From: Pedobacter polaris
Lineage (GTDB): Bacteria > Bacteroidota > Bacteroidia > Sphingobacteriales > Sphingobacteriaceae
Direction of reading: 5' to 3'
Assembly (NCBI RefSeq): GCF_005116505.1
Contig: NZ_SWBR01000005.1
Location: 186,001-250,000 of the forward strand
Length of the DNA: 64,000 nt
In this document: one piece after another, positions 46,390 to 54,903 of the stretch
Layout of the letters: each line of letters opens with the position of its first letter
Numbering within the stretch: position 1 is the stretch's first letter
The notes under the pieces: generated by a model
Told to the model about the DNA's origin: nothing
Databases searched by the model: none
Seen by the model: only the letters and a program-made list of their open reading frames with translations
Made by a program: the position numbers and the translations under genes

Positions 46390-46451
46390 AGTTTTATTTT
46401 TCAATATCATCAATATCTTAGCTATATTCAAAAGCTGAGGATGAATTTTTT

Positions 46452-47240
46452 TTATAGCCCATTAGCCCTTGCTGTAATTTCAGCAATATCTAATACTTTA
46501 ACTTCTTGGTCTTTGTCTTTTAATTTAACACCATCACTTAACATGGTCATGCAAAATGGGCAACCTGCAGCAATTATTGCTGGTTGTGTTTCTAATGCCT
46601 CTTCAATTCTTTCAATATTGATGTCTTTAAAACCTTTTTCGGGCTCTTTAAACATTTGGGCACCACCAGCTCCACAGCAAAGGCCATTGCTTTTGCAACG
46701 CTTCATCTCTACCAATTGAGCATCTAATACTTCCAATGCTTTACGCGGAGCTTCATAAACGCCATTTCCACGACCTAAATAACAAGGGTCATGGAAGGTG
46801 ATTTTTTTACCTTTAAAACTTTCACCACCTTCTGCTTTAAGCTTACCTTCGTTAATCAAATCTTGGATCAATTGGGTATGGTGAATTACCTCATACGTAC
46901 CACCTAAACCTGGGTATTCATTTTTAATGGTGTTGAAGCAATGGGGACAACCAGTAACTATTTTCTTAATGTTATAGCCATTTAATACCTCAATATTAGT
47001 CATGGCTTGCATTTGGAATAGAAATTCGTTTCCAGCCCTTTTAGCAGGGTCTCCAGTACAACTTTCTTCTGTTCCCAATACGGCATATTTGATGCCTACA
47101 TGATGTAAAATCTTGCAGATATCTCTTGTGATTTTTTGTGCACGTTCATCGTAACTTCCTGCACAACCTACCCAGAATAATATTTCAGGCTCTTCGCCCA
47201 TAGCCATTAATTCGGCCATTGTTGGTACTTTGAATTCCAT
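46452..47240 (-). CDS. Heterodisulfide-reductase-B-like Fe-S protein
   Basis: 262 residues from the ATG at 47240 (MEFKVPTMAELMAMGEEPEI). It carries two cysteine-rich CCG domains: GCAGSYDERAQK ... TGCPHCFNTIKNEYP and HDPCYLGRGN ... LCCGAGGAQMF ... GCPFCMTML. Such domains hold noncubane 4Fe-4S clusters in HdrB, GlpC and lactate utilisation proteins. It follows the membrane ferredoxin-like gene (47378-48673) on the same strand, so the pair probably forms one redox complex. Confidence 0.9.
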   Translation of the reverse strand: MEFKVPTMAELMAMGEEPEILFWVGCAGSYDERAQKITRDICKILHHVGIKYAVLGTEESCTGDPAKRAGNEFLFQMQAMTNIEVLNGYNIKKIVTGCPHCFNTIKNEYPGLGGTYEVIHHTQLIQDLINEGKLKAEGGESFKGKKITFHDPCYLGRGNGVYEAPRKALEVLDAQLVEMKRCKSNGLCCGAGGAQMFKEPEKGFKDINIERIEEALETQPAIIAAGCPFCMTMLSDGVKLKDKDQEVKVLDIAEITARANGL

Positions 47241-47377
47241 TTTTAAGTATTTAGTAGTTAGTATCAAGTATTAAGACTTGAACTTCCTTAATCTTTCTCT
47301 TTGTTCTTAATCTTTCAGTCTTATGACTTTCTGATCTTTGTTCCTTGTTCCTTGTTCCTTGCTCTTTTATCCTTAAT

Positions 47378-48673
47378 CTAACTCTGCTCAGCCCAATTCA
47401 ATCTATCTGCAGGAGAATATTTCCAAGGGGCACCATTGTTTTCTACATTACCCAGCATGGCATTGATGCTTCCAGGTGCAACCGATTCTTCCATTACAGC
47501 AAATCTTCTTAACTCAACTATAATTGCCAAAGGATCTATATTGATAGGACAGGCCTCTGTACAAGCATTACAGCTGGTACAAGCCCAAATTTCTTCACGA
47601 CTGATGTAATCGTCTAACAATGCTTTTCCATCTTGGTGCTCAGCTCCATGTTTATCTATGTTCTTGCCCACTTCTTCCATACGGTCGCGGGTGTCCATCA
47701 TAATTTTGCGGGGCGATAACAATTTGCCCGTAATGTTTGCCGGACAAACTGAAGTACAACGGCCACACTCAGTACAGGTATAAGCGTTCATCAAATTAAT
47801 CCAACTTAAATCGTTCACGTCTTTAGCCCCAAATTTACCGGGTGCAGTTTCTGAGGGTACAAAAGAAGGATCAAGCATGGCTTTAACCTCATTGGTAACA
47901 CTAGCCATATTGGTAAATTCGCCTTTTGGCTCTAAATTAGAGAAGTATGTATTTGGGAAGGCAAATATGATGTGGAAATGTTTTGAATAGGGTAGGTAGT
48001 TTAAAAAAGCAAAAATACCAATGATATGGAACCACCAACACACTCGCTCTATCACAATTAAACTCGATGCACTAGCAGGTAGTAAGCCTTGCAACCATGA
48101 ACTTACTGGAAAAGAACCAGCTGTTACGTAATGTGCTTCGCCCAATGCTTGTAATTTGAAATCTGCAGCATTCATTAATAAGAAGGCAGACATCAATAGA
48201 ATTTCAGTAATTAAAATGTAGTTGGCGTCAGACTTTGGCCAAGCTTTCATTTCTACACCTCCGAAACGTTTCAGTTTTAAAATATTTCTGCGGATAAGGA
48301 AAATAGCACAAGCCAACCAAACCCCTAAGGCTAAGAACTCGAAAGAGCCAATTAAGAAATTATATAAACCTCCTAAACCATTAAATACACGGTGTGTGCC
48401 AAAAATACCATCAATCATAATCTCTAGCACTTCCAGATTGATGATCACGAAACCCAAGTAAACCACCAAGTGTAATAAAAAGGGAATTGGTCTTGCCGCC
48501 ATTTTAGTCTGACCGAAAGCCACTTTGAGCATGGTCATAAACCTTTTTGCAGGTTGATCGCTACGACCAGCAGGTCTCCCGATTTTAATATTGCGAATAA
48601 CTTTGCGCACATTAAAGCTAAATAAGGCTATGCCTGCAATGACTAAGATGATAAAGATAATTTGTGATGCCAT
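47378..48673 (-). CDS. Membrane-bound 4Fe-4S dicluster protein
   Basis: 431 residues. The N-terminal ~230 residues are membrane helices (IIFIILVIAGIALFSFNVRK, LHLVVYLGFVIINLEVLEI and others), resembling NarI/HdrE-like quinol-heme subunits. The C-terminal part has two ferredoxin clusters: CTECGRCTSVCPANITGKLL and CTSCNACTEACPINIDPLAI. So it is a fusion of an HdrE-like membrane unit with an HdrC-like iron-sulfur unit. Likely role: electron transfer between a quinone pool and the HdrB-like partner. Electron donor and acceptor unknown. Confidence 0.9.
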   Translation of the reverse strand: MASQIIFIILVIAGIALFSFNVRKVIRNIKIGRPAGRSDQPAKRFMTMLKVAFGQTKMAARPIPFLLHLVVYLGFVIINLEVLEIMIDGIFGTHRVFNGLGGLYNFLIGSFEFLALGVWLACAIFLIRRNILKLKRFGGVEMKAWPKSDANYILITEILLMSAFLLMNAADFKLQALGEAHYVTAGSFPVSSWLQGLLPASASSLIVIERVCWWFHIIGIFAFLNYLPYSKHFHIIFAFPNTYFSNLEPKGEFTNMASVTNEVKAMLDPSFVPSETAPGKFGAKDVNDLSWINLMNAYTCTECGRCTSVCPANITGKLLSPRKIMMDTRDRMEEVGKNIDKHGAEHQDGKALLDDYISREEIWACTSCNACTEACPINIDPLAIIVELRRFAVMEESVAPGSINAMLGNVENNGAPWKYSPADRLNWAEQS

Positions 48674-48909
48674 AGTTTCTTTGCTCCTTGGTTAGGCTAA
48701 GTTAAAATATTTTAAATTAATATATATTACTATGCATGCATAATTTATAAAATTTAGAATCGATATGAATAAATTTGATTTTTTTTGAGAATGTAATGCC
48801 TTGATATTTAGAGAGAATACTTCGGTGTTACTGAAATAGTAGAAATAAATTGAAAAAATATTTTAGTTTTTAAAAAAAGAAACTACATTTGCAATCCCAA
48901 ACGGGCGAT
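48674..48909. promoter_or_regulatory. Region with the tRNA-Phe promoter
   Basis: AT-rich. TACATTTG at 48884-48891 fits the TAnnTTTG element; the upstream TTG is not exact (TTT at the expected spacing). Start of the tRNA is 19 bases beyond. Confidence 0.55.
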
Positions 48910-48982
48910 GGTGCCTTAGCTCAGTCGGTAGAGCAAAGGACTGAAAATCCTTGTGTCGCTGGTTCGATTCCAGCAGGCACCA
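48910..48982 (+). tRNA. tRNA-Phe (GAA)
   Basis: 73 bases with a closed cloverleaf: acceptor GGTGCCT / AGGCACC, D-stem GCTC / GAGC, anticodon stem AAGGA / TCCTT, loop CTGAAAA with anticodon GAA at 48943-48945, T-arm GCTGGTTCGATTCCAGC. The 3' CCA is not fully encoded. A promoter and a terminator bracket it, so it is transcribed alone. Confidence 0.97.
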
Positions 48983-48989
48983 CCTTTAA

Positions 48990-49014
48990 AACCTCAACGT
49001 AAGTTGAGGTTTTT
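48990..49014 (+). terminator. Terminator after tRNA-Phe
   Basis: Stem AACCTCAAC / GTTGAGGTT with a short GTAA loop, then TTT. Confidence 0.8.
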
Positions 49015-49205
49015 GCGTTTAAGGATGTTTTGATTTGTTATACTAGGTTTCTGGTTGTTTAATAATGCTAACTATAAACCTCCTTTCGTCACATTTTTCC
49101 CTTATTCCATCACATTTGTTTGTACCTGTGTTCTGCCTGGGGTAATATTGTTTTACATTTAAATAGTATTGATAACGGGGCATCAAATCCTTTAATTTAA
49201 CAACA

Positions 49206-50096
49206 ATGAAACCATATTTATTTCTGCTACTTTGCTGTGCATGTTTTAGCGCATTTGCACAAACTACACCCGATTCTACTTACCCACCGAACTTCACCAT
49301 GGAAAATGTCGAATTCAAAAGTGTAGGAGTTTCTATTGCTGGTACTATCTTTAAACCCAAACATATTTATGCAGCAGTAATTCTTGTACACGGGTCTGGG
49401 CAGGAAATAAGAATGGTTAAAATGGCATCTTTTCTGGCTGAAAACGGAATTGCAGTATTAACCTATGATAAACGTGGGGTGGGAAAATCAGGAGGAGTTT
49501 ATGCTGGTCCAGAAGTAGGAACTAACAATATTGATTCTTCTAATCTTACCCTTTTGGCTTTAGATGCAAGCGCTGCTTCCAACACTCTTTTGGCACATCT
49601 TCCTGCTGTTCATGGGCCATTAGGCTTAATGGGTTTTAGTCAGGCAGGCTGGGTAATTCCTATTGCTGCAAAAACAAATCGCAATGTGAACTTTATGGTA
49701 TTGTTTAGTGGACCAGTCGTTACAACGCTCGAGCAATTGAGGTTTCAGTTTTATACAAATGGAAATTCTAAATTTTGGGAAACGCATACTGAAGCTGAGG
49801 CACGCGAACACATACGCAACGATGCTGATAAATATAAGTTTATCGGCACTGATCCGAACGATGTACTCACAAAGCTATCTATTCCAGGGCTTTGGATTTT
49901 TGGCGGAAAAGATATACAAATTCCAGTAGGTTTATCAATAGAACACCTCAATACACTTAAAGCGCTAGGTAAGCCATACGAGTACCAGTTATTTCCAGAT
50001 TTGGGACATAATACGGCCTCCTCAAAATCACAAGAAACGCTAAAAGCAGCTATTAAATGGATTAAATCTATTAATGGGCATGTGAAACCTCAATAA
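49206..50096 (+). CDS. Exported alpha/beta hydrolase
   Basis: 296 residues with a signal peptide ending in FSAFAQ. Motifs: AAVILVHGSGQEIRMV (oxyanion region), GVAVLTYDKRGVGKS-type AVLTYDKRGVGKSGG, nucleophile elbow GFSQAGW, acid in LWIFGGKDIQIP and His in LFPDLGHNTASS. The protein is similar in plan to the larger hydrolase at 23750-25045 but lacks its N-terminal beta domain. Substrate unknown. Confidence 0.88.
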   Translation: MKPYLFLLLCCACFSAFAQTTPDSTYPPNFTMENVEFKSVGVSIAGTIFKPKHIYAAVILVHGSGQEIRMVKMASFLAENGIAVLTYDKRGVGKSGGVYAGPEVGTNNIDSSNLTLLALDASAASNTLLAHLPAVHGPLGLMGFSQAGWVIPIAAKTNRNVNFMVLFSGPVVTTLEQLRFQFYTNGNSKFWETHTEAEAREHIRNDADKYKFIGTDPNDVLTKLSIPGLWIFGGKDIQIPVGLSIEHLNTLKALGKPYEYQLFPDLGHNTASSKSQETLKAAIKWIKSINGHVKPQ

Positions 50097-50277
50097 TCTC
50101 AATAATAAATCTTGTTAATTTAACACGTTGCGGTGAAATTCTATTTCGGCTTGCATTGTTATAAGATACAAATAATGTTTTGTGGTAATGCCAATCATAA
50201 GAAAATATCTACTATTTAAAAGGAAATAATTTAACTCTATCTTTATTGTAATCCTAGTATATCAATAATTACTTGTC

Positions 50278-52785
50278 ATGTATAAATTATTAAGTTTAAA
50301 CCTGCTTCTTCTATTTAACTTTTCCATTGCAAATTGTTTAGCACAATCGTTTCAATTAAAAAAAAGTAATGGATCATCAGACTTATTAATACCTATTGCA
50401 TTCAATAAAGTTAAACTAACAGACAAGTTTTGGAGTGAGCGTATCAGAATTCAAAAAGAAGTATTGGTGCCTGTAGCTTTCGATCGTACAAAGAATGCTG
50501 TTGAGGATTTACAAAGAACAGCAAATTATTTAAGTGGAAAAGAAGGTCCGTTACCTTCTAATAGTAGATTTTCTTCGTCAGATCTCTTTAAAGTGATAGA
50601 GGGTGCAGCCTATCTACTACAAATTGGACGCGATGCCAAACTGGAGAAAGAAATAGATGATCTTGCTACAATTATAGCGGCCGCCCAACAAAAAGATGGC
50701 TACTTTTACCCACCTCATATTACTGGTTCATATAAAAGTGCAACATTATGGGGAGAATCTGGAATGGGGGATAAACCTTATTCCTGGGAAGTGCATAGCC
50801 ATGAACTTTACAATATAGGCCATCTATACGAAGCTGCCGTTGCTTACTATCAGGCAACTGGTAAAAGAAATTTATTGGAAGTTGCAGAGAAAAGCGCCAA
50901 ACATGTTAATAAAGTGTTTTTTGAGGGAGACCCAAAATATAATAATGGAAAACCTGTAAATCAAGCACCGGGTCATGAAGAGATTGAACTTGCGCTGGTT
51001 AAATTATATCGAGTTACGGGCAACAAACTGTATCTAGATATGTCAAAGAATTTTTTAAACATCAGAGGTGTAACATACATGCCTAATGGAAAAGGACCAA
51101 TGTCTCCTGAATATGCACAACAACATAAGCCTGTTAGAGAACAGGATAAAGCAGTTGGGCATGCGGTAAGGGCAATGTATTTGTATTCAGCTATGTCTGA
51201 TGTTGGCGCATTTACTGACGATTCTTCACTTAACCCTGCGCTGAATAAAATCTGGAAAAATATCACAGATACCCGTATGCATATCACAGGCGGTCTCGGT
51301 GCAGTTCAAGGAATAGAAGGATTTGGGGATGAATTTCTTTTGCCAAATAAAGAAGCGTATAACGAAACTTGTGCAGCAGTAGGCAACGTATTCTTTAATC
51401 ATCGTATGTTCTTATTGAATAAAGATGGAAAATATATGGACATCGCTGAAGTAGCCTTATTAAATAACGTATTGGCTGGAGTCAACCTCGAGGGTAACAA
51501 GTTTTTTTATGTAAATCCACTTCAGTCAGAAGGTATGGTAGACCGTTCTCATTGGTTTGGGACAGCCTGTTGTCCAACAAACTTAGCAAGATTAATACCA
51601 CAAGTTTCGGGAATGATGTATGCCAATACCCAAACTGACATTTACTGTGTTTTCTATACTAGTAGTACAACAGTTATTCCTTTGAGTTCGGGAAACGTTT
51701 ACCTGAAACAAACGAGTAATTATCCTTTTGATGAATTAATTAAACTAGAAATAAATCCTACTAAACCTAACCAAACATTTGCTGTAAAACTTAGAATTCC
51801 AAGTTGGACCGGATTTCAATTCGTACCTGGTGGACTTTATAAATTCACGGATAATGATGCTAAACCTTGGTCCATTTGGGTAAATGGTAAGCAAATAAAG
51901 GATGATAAAGTTAATAAGGGCTTCGTTTCTATCAACCGAAAGTGGAATAAAGGAGATAAAGTTGAACTACGCTTACCTATGCCAGTACGTTATACAAAAG
52001 CAGATGAAAGAGTTGAAGCTGATCGAAACCGAATTGCAATTACCAGAGGGCCAATTGTGTATTGTGCTGAAGGTGTAGATAACAATGCAGATGTAACTCG
52101 ATATTATATTCCTGCTCAAGTAGAAAATCCTATAGTTAGCAAGGGCGATGCAAGCGAGTTGCCGAATATTGAGTTTGTAAGAAAAATACCTGCTAAATAT
52201 ATTGACCTTAAAGGAGAGGTGCATAACGCCAATTTAAATCTATTACCCTACTACGCTTGGAACAATAGGGGCGTTTCGACAATGAATATATGGTTTCCGG
52301 AAAATGAACCTACATTGAGAGAGGAATTAATATCCTTGCCTAAAGAAATTAATAATATTAAAGCTAGTTATACAAACACAGGTGAAAATGTGTTTGCCAT
52401 AGTAAATGGAAAATTCCCAAAACATTCTTTTGACAATAGCATAGCACGTTGGACATCTTATCCCCAAAAAGGGAAAGCTCAGTCTATAGAATTGAGCTTT
52501 GAGAAGTCTACAGCTATAAAATCTTTTGCTGTTTATTGGTATGATGATAAAGGCGGGGTACAAGTTCCTCAATCATGGAATTTAGAATATTCGATTGATG
52601 AATCTACAACATGGAAGCCATACCCACTTTACAGTACAGACACATACACCATTTTAAAAGATCAATTTAATTTAGTTCATAGTAATGGTGATTCATTCAG
52701 TGTGAAAAAAATTAAACTCAACATCCTGCCTAAAAATGATTCGGCAGCTGGTATTTTACAGGTTCAAGTAGATGTTAAAAGGTAG
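50278..52785 (+). CDS. Glycoside hydrolase family 127 protein
   Basis: 835 residues. Signal peptide MYKLLSLNLLLLFNFSIANC (possibly a lipoprotein). The first ~620 residues match GH127: VKLTDKFWSERIRIQKEVLV, SHELYNIGHLYEAAVAYYQA, GHEEIELALVKLYRVTGNK, RMHITGGLGAVQG. The zinc/catalytic set is visible: NETC with E363 and C365, and ACCPTN with C431 and C432, equivalent to Glu338, Cys340, Cys417 and Cys418 of the Bifidobacterium enzyme. Family role: retaining beta-L-arabinofuranosidase; specificity here not proven. The C-terminal ~200 residues are beta-rich with a discoidin-like end. No arabinan genes flank it. Confidence 0.93.
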   Translation: MYKLLSLNLLLLFNFSIANCLAQSFQLKKSNGSSDLLIPIAFNKVKLTDKFWSERIRIQKEVLVPVAFDRTKNAVEDLQRTANYLSGKEGPLPSNSRFSSSDLFKVIEGAAYLLQIGRDAKLEKEIDDLATIIAAAQQKDGYFYPPHITGSYKSATLWGESGMGDKPYSWEVHSHELYNIGHLYEAAVAYYQATGKRNLLEVAEKSAKHVNKVFFEGDPKYNNGKPVNQAPGHEEIELALVKLYRVTGNKLYLDMSKNFLNIRGVTYMPNGKGPMSPEYAQQHKPVREQDKAVGHAVRAMYLYSAMSDVGAFTDDSSLNPALNKIWKNITDTRMHITGGLGAVQGIEGFGDEFLLPNKEAYNETCAAVGNVFFNHRMFLLNKDGKYMDIAEVALLNNVLAGVNLEGNKFFYVNPLQSEGMVDRSHWFGTACCPTNLARLIPQVSGMMYANTQTDIYCVFYTSSTTVIPLSSGNVYLKQTSNYPFDELIKLEINPTKPNQTFAVKLRIPSWTGFQFVPGGLYKFTDNDAKPWSIWVNGKQIKDDKVNKGFVSINRKWNKGDKVELRLPMPVRYTKADERVEADRNRIAITRGPIVYCAEGVDNNADVTRYYIPAQVENPIVSKGDASELPNIEFVRKIPAKYIDLKGEVHNANLNLLPYYAWNNRGVSTMNIWFPENEPTLREELISLPKEINNIKASYTNTGENVFAIVNGKFPKHSFDNSIARWTSYPQKGKAQSIELSFEKSTAIKSFAVYWYDDKGGVQVPQSWNLEYSIDESTTWKPYPLYSTDTYTILKDQFNLVHSNGDSFSVKKIKLNILPKNDSAAGILQVQVDVKR

Positions 52786-52827
52786 ATGGTAAGGTTTTTA
52801 ATAGCTTCGTATAATAAAGAAAACCAA

Positions 52828-53445
52828 ATGCTTCAAAATCGTGTAGATCCTTTTGGCAATCTCATTACCACCAAAGCTCGTGGCAAATGGTTAGGTAATC
52901 GAGGGCAATTACATGGTACGGGTAAAACCATATTACGCCCTTTTAAGCATAAGGCCTGGATTAGTTGTGAGTTAGTATTTAAAGGAAGGCGTAGAGTAAT
53001 CATGTCGCCTAATTTATGGACAGAATTGTTCTTTTTAGATGAAGCAACGGCACTAGCTGCGGGGCATAGACCTTGTTTTGAATGTAGAAGAATAGCAGCT
53101 AATCTTTTTAAAGCAGCTTGGCTTAAAGGCAATCCTGAATATGGTTTTAACCTCAAAACCAAGATAGGAGCAATAGATAAAATTTTGCATAGAGAACGAA
53201 TAGATGAACAAGGTAAAAAAGTAACCTTTCAGGCTACATTAAAAGATTTACCTACTGGGACTTTTATCTCTATTGACAATGAAGCTTATCTTGTTGTTAA
53301 TGATTTGATTTATCAATGGTCGCCTTTTGGTTATGCAGCAGGTAAACAAATTGCTTTATCTACTGTGGTTAAAGTGTTAACTCCAAAGTCGATAATGAAT
53401 GCTTTGAAAAGTGGTTATCAGCCACAGTTAAGTCTAATTACTTAA
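52828..53445 (+). CDS. Conserved protein with CFECRR motif
   Basis: 205 residues from the ATG at 52828 (MLQNRVDPFGNLITTKARGK); the earlier ATG at 52786 follows the glycosidase stop directly and is less likely. The segment TALAAGHRPCFECRRIAANL has a CxxC pair and a His that could bind a metal. Also seen: RGKWLGNRGQLHGTGKTILR and RRRVIMSPNLWTELFFLDE. It looks like a widespread bacterial conserved protein with no assigned function. Its end overlaps the end of the convergent small gene at 53442-53558. Confidence 0.7.
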   Translation: MLQNRVDPFGNLITTKARGKWLGNRGQLHGTGKTILRPFKHKAWISCELVFKGRRRVIMSPNLWTELFFLDEATALAAGHRPCFECRRIAANLFKAAWLKGNPEYGFNLKTKIGAIDKILHRERIDEQGKKVTFQATLKDLPTGTFISIDNEAYLVVNDLIYQWSPFGYAAGKQIALSTVVKVLTPKSIMNALKSGYQPQLSLIT

Positions 53446-53558
53446 CCATTTGGGCAATTGTCACATCTCTTCCCTTTTAAATACTTAAAGCAGCATTCTT
53501 TCTTTTTCTTCTTCTTTTTGTCTTTATCCTTATCTTTCTTTTTGTCTTTTTTCGACAT
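53442..53558 (-). CDS. Small lysine-rich protein with a CxxC pair
   Basis: 38 residues, short enough to be missed by gene finders. It starts MSKKDKKKDK with a run of lysines and aspartates and ends ECCFKYLKGKRCDNCPNG. Four cysteines (C22, C23, C32, C35) suggest a small zinc site. I believe similar short proteins occur in other Bacteroidota, but could not check. Convergent with the gene at 52828-53445, overlapping it by 4 bases. Function unknown, perhaps nucleic-acid binding. Confidence 0.6.
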   Translation of the reverse strand: MSKKDKKKDKDKDKKKKKKKECCFKYLKGKRCDNCPNG

Positions 53559-53686
53559 GATGGTATGTTATGCGATGAATTGCGTTAACGATAGGAGCGG
53601 CATCCCCCGTTTTTCATCGGGGATATAGCGCATAGCGTGTTAAAACGCCCAAACTTATAAGCAGTTTGGTTATACAATATAATGAA

Positions 53687-53716
53687 AAAGGTACATATTG
53701 TTTAATATGCACCTTT
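53687..53716 (-). terminator. Terminator after ferritin
   Basis: Arms AAAGGTACATATT and AATATGCACCTTT (one mismatch) with a GTTT loop. On the minus strand a run of T follows. It lies 47 bases beyond the ferritin stop. Confidence 0.8.
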
Positions 53717-53763
53717 CTAAATTTTATGGCTTTCTCTGTTCTAGGAGAAGGTTGGGGGAGGTA

Positions 53764-54294
53764 TTAAGCTTCGCTATTGTAAGCAATCTGACCAACGTGT
53801 TTGTCGATCTGCCATCTTCCAGTACCTTCTTCGCCAATTACTTCGAACAATTCTAATGCTCTGCGGGCTTTGTATTCTTCTTCTCTTTGCTCTCTAAAGA
53901 ACCAATTTAAGAATTCTAACGTTACAAAATCTTGTTCTTTTTGGCAACGAGCTGCAATGTTTTTTAAAGATTGAGTTACACTAATTTCTTGATCTAATGC
54001 ATCTTCAAATACTTCTCTAAACGAATTGTATTCTAACTTAATGTTGGTAATATCTGGAGAAATAGAAGTTCCTCCCATATCTAAAACGTACTTGTATATT
54101 TTAAGTTGGTGTTCTCTTTCTTCTTCTGCCTGCTTAAAGAAATAGTCTGCAGAAAAATCGTACCCGTTTCTGTTGCACCATGAAGCCATAGACAGGTAAA
54201 TAGCCGATGAATGTGCTTCTTTTTTAATTTGTTGATTAAGTAATGTTTCTACATCTGATGATAGTAAACACTTTACACGAATGATATCTTTCAT
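53764..54294 (-). CDS. ftnA: Ferritin
   Basis: 176 residues, the normal length. The ferroxidase-site glutamates and histidine appear in order: IKKEAHSSAIYLSMASWCNR, FFKQAEEEREHQLKIYKYVL (E-x-x-H), and LDQEISVTQSLKNIAARCQK and NWFFREQREEEYKARRALEL. Family role: 24-subunit shell that oxidises Fe(II) and stores iron, protecting from oxidative stress. No heme-ligand Met of bacterioferritin type is seen, so ferritin is preferred. Single gene with its own terminator. Confidence 0.94.
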   Translation of the reverse strand: MKDIIRVKCLLSSDVETLLNQQIKKEAHSSAIYLSMASWCNRNGYDFSADYFFKQAEEEREHQLKIYKYVLDMGGTSISPDITNIKLEYNSFREVFEDALDQEISVTQSLKNIAARCQKEQDFVTLEFLNWFFREQREEEYKARRALELFEVIGEEGTGRWQIDKHVGQIAYNSEA

Positions 54295-54395
54295 GACTAA
54301 ACTTGTTAATGATACTTTAATAACAATAAAGGTACTGCTATGTTCTAATCAAAAAGAATTTAAAGGCAATATAGAAAGATTCTAATTCTAGCTAA

Positions 54396-54761
54396 TTAGG
54401 CGGTAATGCGGTGTAAACGATCGAAAATAATGTGGTTAAGCTCTAGCATGGTGAAGGTGCCTTGTAACAACTCTTTCATTTTAATGATCTGTAAAAGCGA
54501 TAAAACGTAGCAATGATCGCAAGCGCAAATGAAGATGATTTCTAAGTCGGCAGATTTAGTACTGTTTAACAAACGATCTTCAATGTCGATCTGATAAACT
54601 GCTTTTTTAAGCTTCAATAAATTTCGATAATCGAAACGAGCTAACTTTCCGGCAAAATCAATATACCAACAGCCCTCGCTGTCTGATTGATAAATAGCGC
54701 CATTTTTAGTGCTAAATACTTCGGTAAAATTGATTTTTGGTACGGTAAGCGTTTGTTGCAT
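54396..54761 (-). CDS. Conserved protein of unknown function
   Basis: 121 residues from the ATG at 54761 (MQQTLTVPKINFTEVFSTKN). A beta-rich N-terminus (SEGCWYIDFAGKLARFDYRN) is followed by a helical part (LEIIFICACDHCYVLSLLQI) with a CACDHC cluster that might bind a metal. No transmembrane helix is certain. I do not recognise a named family with confidence. It is divergent from the TlpA gene, and a palindrome lies between them. Confidence 0.6.
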   Translation of the reverse strand: MQQTLTVPKINFTEVFSTKNGAIYQSDSEGCWYIDFAGKLARFDYRNLLKLKKAVYQIDIEDRLLNSTKSADLEIIFICACDHCYVLSLLQIIKMKELLQGTFTMLELNHIIFDRLHRITA

Positions 54762-54838
54762 TTGTTTCAATTTGCTTGTTGGAAACAAATATAGGGAATT
54801 GTTTAGATTTATTCCAAATAAATATAGTGATAAATTTT

Positions 54839-54860
54839 ATGTACGAATTATTTCGTACAT
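54839..54860. promoter_or_regulatory. Palindrome between divergent genes
   Basis: Perfect 9-base arms ATGTACGAA and TTCGTACAT with a 4-base centre TTAT. It lies 78 bases before the ATG of the minus-strand gene at 54761 and 44 bases before the ATG at 54904. Candidate operator for one or both. Confidence 0.4.
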
Positions 54861-54903
54861 TGATTGTAATTTAATATCTTTATCCAACCTTTAAGCCAAC
54901 ATT

